This document shows positions 57,761 to 64,000 of a stretch of DNA of 64,000 bases, in pieces. Made by a program: the position numbers and the translations under genes. The notes under the pieces were generated by a model that was not told the origin of the DNA, searched no databases, and worked only from the letters and a program-made list of their open reading frames with translations. How positions within the stretch are numbered: the stretch's first letter is position 1; each line of letters starts with the position of its first letter. Location: assembly GCF_029840635.1 (NCBI RefSeq), contig NZ_JAOCCU010000001.1, positions 124,001-188,000 of the forward strand, in the 5' to 3' direction. Source of the stretch: Mitsuaria sp. GD03876. GTDB lineage: Bacteria; Pseudomonadota; Gammaproteobacteria; Burkholderiales; Burkholderiaceae_C.

Positions 57761-58351
57761 ATGTCACAGCACCCCCTCGCGACGAATGACCTCGAGGTTC
57801 CCGCCCTCGATCGCCTCGTCTTCCTGCTGCCGGGCTGGCTGAACTCCGACCCCGACCACTGGCAAAGCGAATGGCAGCGGCGCCACGGCGACACCCGCGT
57901 CGAGCAGAACGACTGGGAATGGCCCCGGCGTGGCGACTGGATGGCCCGGCTGGACGAGGTCCTTCAGCAGGAGGCGCGCCTGAACGAGCGCCCGGCGCTG
58001 CTGGTGGCGCACAGCCTGGGTTGCCAGCTGGTGGCGGCCTGGGCGGACCATTCGGCGCACACGCGGCGGGTGGCCGGCGCGCTGCTGGTCGCGCCGCCGG
58101 ACACCGAGCGCGAGGACACCCCGCCGCAGCTGCACAACTGGCGGCCGATCCGCCGTCCGCGGCTGCCCTTCCCCTCGATCGTCGTCGCCTCGAGCGACGA
58201 TCCCTTCTGCCGCCCCGAGCGCGCCGCCGGCATGGCGGCGGACTGGGGCGCGGAATTCGTCCTGGCCGGCGCGCTGGGCCATCTCAACGCGGCGTCGGGC
58301 CTGGGCGCCTGGCCCGAGGGCCGCGCGATGCTGCGGCGACTGGCCGACTGA
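57761..58351 (+). CDS. RBBP9/YdeN-family serine hydrolase
   Basis: This 196-residue alpha/beta hydrolase has [16 protein letters not shown] near the N-terminus, nucleophile VAHSLGC (Ser) and the terminal [15 protein letters not shown], all typical of YdeN/RBBP9. It lies between argC (divergent, 68 bp) and parB (32 bp downstream), and may be co-transcribed with parB. The substrate is unknown. Confidence 0.87.
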   Translation: MSQHPLATNDLEVPALDRLVFLLPGWLNSDPDHWQSEWQRRHGDTRVEQNDWEWPRRGDWMARLDEVLQQEARLNERPALLVAHSLGCQLVAAWADHSAHTRRVAGALLVAPPDTEREDTPPQLHNWRPIRRPRLPFPSIVVASSDDPFCRPERAAGMAADWGAEFVLAGALGHLNAASGLGAWPEGRAMLRRLAD

Positions 58352-58383
58352 CCCGGCGCCGGAATCACGGAGAATCGCGCCCC

Positions 58384-59292
58384 ATGGCGACAAAGAAACC
58401 CAAGGGCCTGGGCATGGGCCTGGAGGCCCTGCTCGGCCCCAAAGTGAGCGACGCACCGGCGGTGCGCGAAGGCGAACCCGGCGTGCTGCCGCTGGCGCAG
58501 ATGCAGGCCGGCAAGTACCAGCCGCGCACGCGCATGGACGAGGGCTCGTTGTACGAGCTGGCCGAGAGCATCAAGGCGCAAGGGATCATGCAGCCGATCC
58601 TGGTGCGGCCGATCGCGCCCAACGGCGCGGTCCGCTACGAGATCATCGCGGGCGAACGGCGCTTCCGCGCCGCGAAGCTGGCCGGGCTGGCCGAGGTGCC
58701 GGTGCTGGTCAAGCCGGTCCCGGACGAGGCCGCCGCGGCGATGGCGCTGATCGAGAACATCCAGCGCGAGGACCTCAACGCGCTGGAAGAGGCGCAGGGC
58801 CTGAAGCGGCTGGTCGACGAGTTCGGCCTGACCCACGACCAGGCGGCGCAGGCGGTGGGCCGCTCGCGCAGCGCGGCGTCCAACCTGCTGCGCCTGCTGA
58901 ACCTGGCCGAGCCGGTGCAGAACATGCTGATGGCCGGCGACATCGACATGGGCCACGCGCGCGCGCTGCTGGCGCTGGACGGTGCTCACCAGATCACCAG
59001 CGCGACCGAGATCGCGGCCAAGAAGCTCAGCGTGCGCGACGCGGAGAAGCTCGTCCAGCGCCAGCAGGGCGCGGGCCGGCAGGCCCCGCTGCTGCGCGTC
59101 AAGGCTGGCAAGAGCCGCGACGTGCTGCGGCTCGAGGAAGAGCTGTCGGACCTGCTGACGGCGCAGGTGGAAATCCGCGTCAAGAAGAAGACCAAGCGCG
59201 GCGAGCAAGGCGAGGTCGCGATCAGCTTCGGATCGCTGGACGAATTGAACGGCTTGCTGCAAAAGCTGCGTCCGGACGACGCCGCCGAATAA
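58384..59292 (+). CDS. parB: Chromosome-partitioning protein ParB
   Basis: This 302-residue protein has the ParB/Srx CTPase-type domain with the arginine patch GERRFRAAKLAG, the segment ENIQREDLNALEEAQGLKRL and a helix-turn-helix (THDQAAQAVGRSRSAASNLLRLL). A C-terminal dimerisation region follows. It binds the two parS sites found in mnmG and rsmG and spreads on the DNA. Confidence 0.96.
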   Translation: MATKKPKGLGMGLEALLGPKVSDAPAVREGEPGVLPLAQMQAGKYQPRTRMDEGSLYELAESIKAQGIMQPILVRPIAPNGAVRYEIIAGERRFRAAKLAGLAEVPVLVKPVPDEAAAAMALIENIQREDLNALEEAQGLKRLVDEFGLTHDQAAQAVGRSRSAASNLLRLLNLAEPVQNMLMAGDIDMGHARALLALDGAHQITSATEIAAKKLSVRDAEKLVQRQQGAGRQAPLLRVKAGKSRDVLRLEEELSDLLTAQVEIRVKKKTKRGEQGEVAISFGSLDELNGLLQKLRPDDAAE

Positions 59293-59696
59293 GGCGTCCG
59301 CCGACGCCCAAACCGGGAGGATGGCACGCGGGATGCGTGCTGTCTTCTGCGTACTTCCCACAGGTGCCTCATACCAGGGGGAACCGTCAACTTCCGTGCT
59401 TCACAGACGTTGCATGAGGGAGTACAACGGGGTCATGTCTTGCTATCGCGCAACGTTGTCGATGGGCGTAGCATGACTCCAAAGCCTCGCCGCCCACGAG
59501 GTTGTCCTGCCCCCCGGGACATCGGGCGGTGGACTTTGCGCCAGCATGGGCTGGCCGTTTGCTGAATGCACGCTGAGCTCGGAAAGCTCTGATGACGCCT
59601 TGAGTCATGGACGTCGCCAGAACTTCCTGGACGATGCGAGGTCCGTTGTCGCACGGACGCGCGTCGCCTCCCCCACGAACTACTCTGGAGGTCAGC
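59293..59696. other. 404-bp intergenic region upstream of prkA
   Basis: No convincing coding region was found on either strand. It holds a sigma-54-type promoter (59322-59337), a perfect CAACGTTG palindrome near 59452 and a GTCATG/CATGAC inverted pair around 59432-59475, and ends with the GGAGG of prkA. A transcript from the sigma-54 site would have a leader of about 350 nt, which could carry further regulation. Confidence 0.6.
59322..59337 (+). promoter_or_regulatory. Sigma-54-type promoter before prkA
   Basis: TGGCACGCGGGATGCG matches the -24/-12 consensus TGGCACr-N4-TTGCW with GG-N10-GC spacing exactly, and only the first T of TTGC and the final base differ. It is 30 bp after the parB stop. 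In E. coli the orthologous yeaGH operon is reported to be NtrC/sigma-54 controlled, so the find is consistent with the family. Confidence 0.6.
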
Positions 59697-61619
59697 ATGG
59701 ATGTGATCAGCCATTTCGCGGCTCGCTACGAACGCAGCAAGGTCGAGGAACTCACGCTCGAGGAGTACCTGGACGAGTGCAAGCGCAATCCCCTCGCCTA
59801 CGCCACCGCGGCCGAGCGCATGCTCAAGGCCATCGGCGAGCCGCAGATGCTGGACACGCGCAACGACCCGCGGCTGTCGCGCATCTTCCAGAACAAGGTC
59901 ATCAAGATCTATCCCGCCTTCGCCGAGTTCTTCGGCATGGAGGACGCGATCGAGCAGGTGGTCAGCTACTTCCGCCACGCGGCGCAGGGGCTGGAGGAAA
60001 AGAAGCAGATCCTCTACCTGCTGGGCCCGGTGGGCGGCGGCAAGAGCTCGATCGCCGAGCGGCTCAAGCAGCTGATGGAGCACGTGCCCTTCTACGCGCT
60101 CAAGGACAGCCCGGTGAACGAGAGCCCGCTCGGGCTGTTCGATCCGGTCGAGGACGGTCCGCTGCTCGAGCGCGAGTACGGCATCCCGCGCCGTTACCTG
60201 AACCGCATCCTGAGCCCCTGGGCGGTGAAGCGGCTGGACGAGTTCGGCGGCGACATCCGCAAGTTCAAGGTCATCAAGCGGCTGCCGAGCGTGCTCAAGC
60301 AGGTCGGCGTCGCCAAGACCGAGCCTGGCGACGAGAACAACCAGGACATCAGCTCGCTGGTGGGCAAGGTCGACATCCGCAAGCTCGAGACCTACGCGCA
60401 GGACGATCCCGATGCCTACAGCTTCTCCGGCGGCCTGTGCCTGGCCAACCAGGGCCTGCTGGAATTCGTCGAGATGTTCAAGGCGCCGATCAAGGTGCTG
60501 CATCCGCTGCTGACGGCGACGCAGGAAGGCAACTTCAAGGGCACCGAGGGCTTTGGCGCGATCCCCTTCGACGGCATCGTGCTGGCGCACAGCAACGAGA
60601 GCGAGTGGAAGACCTTCCGCAATAACAAGAACAACGAGGCTTTCCTCGACCGCATCTACATCGTCAAGGTGCCCTACTGCCTGCGTGTCAGCGAGGAAGT
60701 GAAGATCTACGAGAAGCTGATCCGCAACTCGTCGCTGGCCGAGGCCAAGTGCGCGCCCGGGACGCTGAAGATGATGGCGCAGTTCGCGGTGCTGACACGG
60801 CTGAAGGATCCGGAGAACTCCAGCGCCTTCAGCAAGATGCAGATCTATGACGGCGAGAACCTGAAGGACACCGACCCGAAGGCCAAGTCGATCCAGGAGT
60901 ACCGCGACTACGCCGGCGTCGACGAGGGCATGGCCGGCATCTCCACGCGCTTCGCCTACAAGATCCTGTCCAAGGTCTTCAACTTCGACTCGACCGAGGT
61001 CGCCGCCAATCCGGTGCACCTGATGTACGTGCTGGAGCAGCAGATCGAGCGCGAGCAGTTCCCGCAGGAGGCCGAGCAGAAGTTCGTCGGCTTCATCAAG
61101 GAGGTACTGTCGCCGCGCTATGCCGAATTCATCGGCAAGGAGATCCAGACTGCCTACCTGGAAAGCTACAGCGAGTACGGCCAGAACATCTTCGACCGCT
61201 ACGTGACCTACGCCGATTACTGGATCCAGGACCAGGAGTACCGCGACACCGACACCGGCGAGGTGTTCGACCGCTCGGCGCTGAATGCGGAGCTCGAGAA
61301 GATCGAGAAGCCCGCGGGCATCAGCAATCCGAAGGATTTCCGCAACGAGATCGTGAACTTCGTGCTGCGGGCGCGGGCCAACAACGCCGGCAAGAACCCG
61401 ACGTGGACCAGCTACGAGAAGCTGCGCACGGTGATCGAGAAGAAGATGTTCTCCAACACCGAGGAGCTGCTGCCGGTGATCAGCTTCAACGCCAAGGCCA
61501 GCGCCGACGAGGCGAAGAAGCACGAGAACTTCGTGCAGCGCATGGTCGACAAGGGCTACACGCCCAAGCAGGTCCGGCTGCTGTGCGAGTGGTACCTGCG
61601 GGTCAGGAAGTCGAGCTGA
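59697..61619 (+). CDS. prkA: PrkA-type serine protein kinase (YeaG)
   Basis: This 640-residue protein has an AAA-like N-terminal half with Walker A GPVGGGKSS (110-118) and a C-terminal PrkA kinase-like domain. Length equals E. coli YeaG (644). The start at 59697 follows GGAGG by 5 bases. YeaG and YeaH are associated with general and nitrogen-starvation stress. It heads a three-gene run with yeaH and spoVR. Confidence 0.95.
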   Translation: MDVISHFAARYERSKVEELTLEEYLDECKRNPLAYATAAERMLKAIGEPQMLDTRNDPRLSRIFQNKVIKIYPAFAEFFGMEDAIEQVVSYFRHAAQGLEEKKQILYLLGPVGGGKSSIAERLKQLMEHVPFYALKDSPVNESPLGLFDPVEDGPLLEREYGIPRRYLNRILSPWAVKRLDEFGGDIRKFKVIKRLPSVLKQVGVAKTEPGDENNQDISSLVGKVDIRKLETYAQDDPDAYSFSGGLCLANQGLLEFVEMFKAPIKVLHPLLTATQEGNFKGTEGFGAIPFDGIVLAHSNESEWKTFRNNKNNEAFLDRIYIVKVPYCLRVSEEVKIYEKLIRNSSLAEAKCAPGTLKMMAQFAVLTRLKDPENSSAFSKMQIYDGENLKDTDPKAKSIQEYRDYAGVDEGMAGISTRFAYKILSKVFNFDSTEVAANPVHLMYVLEQQIEREQFPQEAEQKFVGFIKEVLSPRYAEFIGKEIQTAYLESYSEYGQNIFDRYVTYADYWIQDQEYRDTDTGEVFDRSALNAELEKIEKPAGISNPKDFRNEIVNFVLRARANNAGKNPTWTSYEKLRTVIEKKMFSNTEELLPVISFNAKASADEAKKHENFVQRMVDKGYTPKQVRLLCEWYLRVRKSS

Positions 61620-61694
61620 CGACGCGACAGGCCCCGCGCGGCGCCCGGCAACGGCGCGCGCGGGGCGGACACGACGAGAACCAGCGAGGTCCCC

Positions 61695-62984
61695 ATGACC
61701 GGCCTTCAACAAATCATCGATAGACGGCTGTCGGGCAAGAACAAGTCGATCGGCAATCGCGAGCGCTTCCTGCGCCGCTACCGAGACCAGATCCGCGACG
61801 CGGTGCGGCGCGCCGTCGACAAGCGCGGCATCCGCGACATGGAGCGCGGCGAGGACGTGCACATCCCCAAGCGCGACCTGAGCGAGCCCGTCTTCAGCCA
61901 CGGCGACGGCGGCATCCGCGAGGTCGTCCGGCCCGGCAACACCGAGCACATCAAGGGCGACCGCATCGGCAAGCCGCAAGGCGGCCAGGGCGGCGGCGGC
62001 GGATCGCAGGCGAGCGATTCCGGCGAGGGCGAGGACGATTTCGTCTTCCACCTCAGCAAGGAGGAGTTCATGCAGGTCTTCTTCGAGGACCTGGCGCTGC
62101 CCAACCTGGCGCGCACGACGCTGGCCGAGACGCCGGAGTACAAGACCGTGCGCGCCGGCTACGTCACCGACGGCACGCCGACCAACCTGCATGTGGTGCG
62201 CTCGATGCGCGGCGCGCTGGGGCGGCGCATCGCGCTGGGCATGGACAAGCGGCGCGAGCTGAGCGAGCTCGAGACCCGGCTGCAGACGCTGCGCCAGGAA
62301 GAGGACATCCGCCGCCCCGAGATCCAGGCGCTGATCGCCGAGACCGAGGCCCGCATCGTGCTGCTGCGCCAGCGCATCGGCGCGATCCCCTTCCTCGATC
62401 CGATCGACCTGCGCTTCCGCAACCGGATCAAGGTGCCGCAGCCGACGACGCGGGCGGTGATGTTCTGCCTGATGGACGTGTCGGGCTCGATGGACGAGAG
62501 CCGCAAGGACCTGGCCAAGCGCTTCTTCATCCTGCTGTACCTGTTCCTGACGCGGCACTACGAGAAGATCGAGGTCGTCTTCATCCGCCACCACACGCAG
62601 GCGCAGGAGGTCGACGAGCAGAACTTCTTCCACGCGACCGAGACCGGCGGGACGGTGGTGTCGTCGGCGCTGGTGATGATGGAAGAAATCATCCGCGCGC
62701 GGTATCCGGCCGGCGACTGGAACATCTACGGCGCCCAGGCCAGCGACGGCGACAACTGGCACCACGACAGCGGCCGCTGCCGCGAGCTGCTGGCCGACAA
62801 GATCCTCCCGCTGTGCCGCTACTACGCCTACGTGCAGGTGGCGGAAGCCGAGCAGAACCTGTGGGAGGAGTACGCGAAGCTCGAGGAAGACGTGCGGCAC
62901 TTCGCGATGCGCAAGGCCGTCGAGGTGGCGCAGATCTACCCCGTCTTCCGCGACCTGTTCAAGAAGGAAGGGGCCACCGCATGA
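61695..62984 (+). CDS. YeaH/YhbH family protein (DUF444)
   Basis: This 429-residue protein has a basic N-terminus (IIDRRLSGKNKSIGNRERFLRRYR), a Gly-rich low-complexity stretch (GGQGGGGGSQ) and a C-terminal von Willebrand A-type domain with MIDAS motif DVSGSMDES (Asp261). Partner of PrkA in stress responses. The stop overlaps the next start (ATGA). Confidence 0.93.
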   Translation: MTGLQQIIDRRLSGKNKSIGNRERFLRRYRDQIRDAVRRAVDKRGIRDMERGEDVHIPKRDLSEPVFSHGDGGIREVVRPGNTEHIKGDRIGKPQGGQGGGGGSQASDSGEGEDDFVFHLSKEEFMQVFFEDLALPNLARTTLAETPEYKTVRAGYVTDGTPTNLHVVRSMRGALGRRIALGMDKRRELSELETRLQTLRQEEDIRRPEIQALIAETEARIVLLRQRIGAIPFLDPIDLRFRNRIKVPQPTTRAVMFCLMDVSGSMDESRKDLAKRFFILLYLFLTRHYEKIEVVFIRHHTQAQEVDEQNFFHATETGGTVVSSALVMMEEIIRARYPAGDWNIYGAQASDGDNWHHDSGRCRELLADKILPLCRYYAYVQVAEAEQNLWEEYAKLEEDVRHFAMRKAVEVAQIYPVFRDLFKKEGATA

Positions 62985-64000
62985 GCGCGGGACCGGAGGA
63001 CATGACCATGAGCAGCCTGGAAAACCGTCGCAACGTGGGCATGGGCGTCGGCGCCAACGAGTACGGCGGCCGCCGCGCGCGGGCGCCGCTGACCAAGATG
63101 CGTCCGCTGGAAAAGCGGCCCGAGCGCCCGCTGGCCTCGCCCAGCGACTGGACCTTCGAACTGGTCGAGGAGTACCACGAGGTCATCCGCCAGACCGCCG
63201 AGCGCTATGGGCTGGACACCTATCCGAACCAGCTCGAGGTGATCACCGCCGAGCAGATGATGGATGCCTACGCGTCGGTCGGCATGCCGGTGAACTACCG
63301 GCACTGGAGCTACGGCAAGGAGTTCATCGCCACCGAGCGCCACTACAAGCGCGGCCAGATGGGCCTGGCCTACGAGATCGTCATCAACTCCGATCCGTGC
63401 ATCGCCTACCTGATGGAGGAGAACACGATGGCGATGCAGGCGCTGGTCATCGCGCATGCCTGCTACGGTCATAACAGCTTCTTCAAGAACAACTACCTGT
63501 TCCGGATGTGGACCGATGCGTCGTCGATCATCGATTACCTGGTCTACGCGAAGAACTACGTCGCCGACTGCGAGCAGCGCCACGGCCTGGACGCGGTGGA
63601 GTCGACGCTGGATTCTTGCCACGCGCTGATGAACCACGGGGTCGACCGCTACCGGCGCCCGGCCAAGCTGTCGCTGGCACAGGAACAGACGATGCGCAAG
63701 GACCGCGAGGCCTACGCGCAGCAGCAGGTCAACGACATGTGGCGCACGCTGCCGCGGCGTCCGGAGGACGAGGCCAAGGCGGAGGAGAAGCGCCGCTTCC
63801 CCGACGAGCCGCAGGAGAACCTGCTGTATTTCATCGAGAAGAACGCGCCGCTGCTGGAGCCGTGGCAGCGGGAGATCGTGCGCATCGTCCGCAAGATCGC
63901 GCAGTACTTCTATCCCCAGCGCCAGACGCAGGTGATGAACGAGGGCTGGGCGACGTTCTGGCATCACAAGCTGCTCAACACCATGTACGACGACGGTTAC
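62981..64000 (+). CDS. SpoVR-family protein, N-terminal part (3' end outside window)
   Basis: The frame is open from the ATG at 62981 to the end of the window (340 codons, no stop). It shows SpoVR family features: DWTFELVEEYHEVIRQTAERYGLDTYPNQLEVITAEQMMDAY, then NYRHWSYGKEFIATERHYKRG and ALVIAHACYGHNSFFKNNYLF. A NEGWATFWHHKLL segment falls near the end of the window. E. coli YcgB is about 510 residues. The gene is coupled to yeaH by overlap. A PrkA-YeaH-SpoVR trio is a known arrangement. Confidence 0.93.
   Translation, partial: MSAGPEDMTMSSLENRRNVGMGVGANEYGGRRARAPLTKMRPLEKRPERPLASPSDWTFELVEEYHEVIRQTAERYGLDTYPNQLEVITAEQMMDAYASVGMPVNYRHWSYGKEFIATERHYKRGQMGLAYEIVINSDPCIAYLMEENTMAMQALVIAHACYGHNSFFKNNYLFRMWTDASSIIDYLVYAKNYVADCEQRHGLDAVESTLDSCHALMNHGVDRYRRPAKLSLAQEQTMRKDREAYAQQQVNDMWRTLPRRPEDEAKAEEKRRFPDEPQENLLYFIEKNAPLLEPWQREIVRIVRKIAQYFYPQRQTQVMNEGWATFWHHKLLNTMYDDGY

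Noticed and set aside
59387-59698. 103-codon minus-strand frame in the prkA upstream gap
   Set aside because: No ribosome site or recognisable domain, and it spans the prkA leader; most likely chance.
59433-62900. 1155-codon minus-strand frame opposite prkA and yeaH
   Set aside because: Antisense shadow of two well-defined genes; the His/Leu/Gln-rich translation has no domain.
62936-63967. Minus-strand frame opposite the end of the window
   Set aside because: The plus strand encodes SpoVR here with strong family motifs; the antisense frame has none.

Overview
The window is a high-GC, densely coded chromosomal segment of a Betaproteobacterium, most likely order Burkholderiales (Roseateles/Mitsuaria/Rubrivivax-like). 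This placement is inferred from gene content: a mnmG-rsmG-parA-GNAT-parB block, a DUF3141/FabI/AckA cluster, a Bug-type (TctC) receptor, a Lrp-regulated putA and a prkA-yeaH-spoVR operon. The mnmG/rsmG/parAB block, two parS sites and a DnaA box suggest the right-hand part lies near the replication origin. dnaA itself is not in the window. No rRNA, tRNA, CRISPR array, IS element or prophage was found.

Layout. 1-2930: end of a DUF3141 protein, an enoyl-ACP reductase and an acetate kinase in one tight operon. 3062-9825: a small unknown protein, a DJ-1/PfpI protein, RF3 (prfC), a periplasmic solute-binding protein, a divergent epimerase/LysR pair, and a secreted metallo-hydrolase closely resembling methyl parathion hydrolase. 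10147-14858: a complete branched-chain amino-acid-type ABC importer (livG, F, K, H, M). 14842-16581: an XRE-ImmA/IrrE plus PIN-domain toxin-antitoxin-like pair. 16717-27342: ubiA, a DUF4337 protein, HPP-CBS protein, ubiC, proC, a MocR regulator, a DUF2917-like protein, putA and its divergent Lrp regulator. 27484-45088: a GGDEF-EAL signalling protein, fadH, two tandem DUF4397 lipoproteins, a predicted PD-(D/E)XK protein, an XRE/MmyB regulator divergent from a DUF2834 protein, a GFA protein, a thioredoxin-like protein, a GST, a MaoC hydratase and a hydrolase-ABC exporter operon.

45130-50202 is the most interesting block. A LuxR-type regulator without a luxI is followed by a 63-residue double-glycine-leader peptide whose predicted mature part begins and ends with the same hexapeptide (TPKGTW). 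An HlyD-type adaptor and a C39-peptidase ABC exporter follow. A matching 18-bp lux-box-like sequence lies about 90-100 bp upstream of both the regulator and the peptide gene. This looks like a self-contained, possibly quorum-controlled peptide export system.

50380-64000: a TctC receptor, a cysteine-cluster protein, mnmG, rsmG, parA, an acetyltransferase, argC with a second acetyltransferase on the other strand, an RBBP9/YdeN-type hydrolase, parB, and the stress operon prkA-yeaH-spoVR (the last runs off the window) behind a good sigma-54-type promoter.

Several intergenic regions carry long near-perfect inverted repeats or regulator-type palindromes; these are listed separately.
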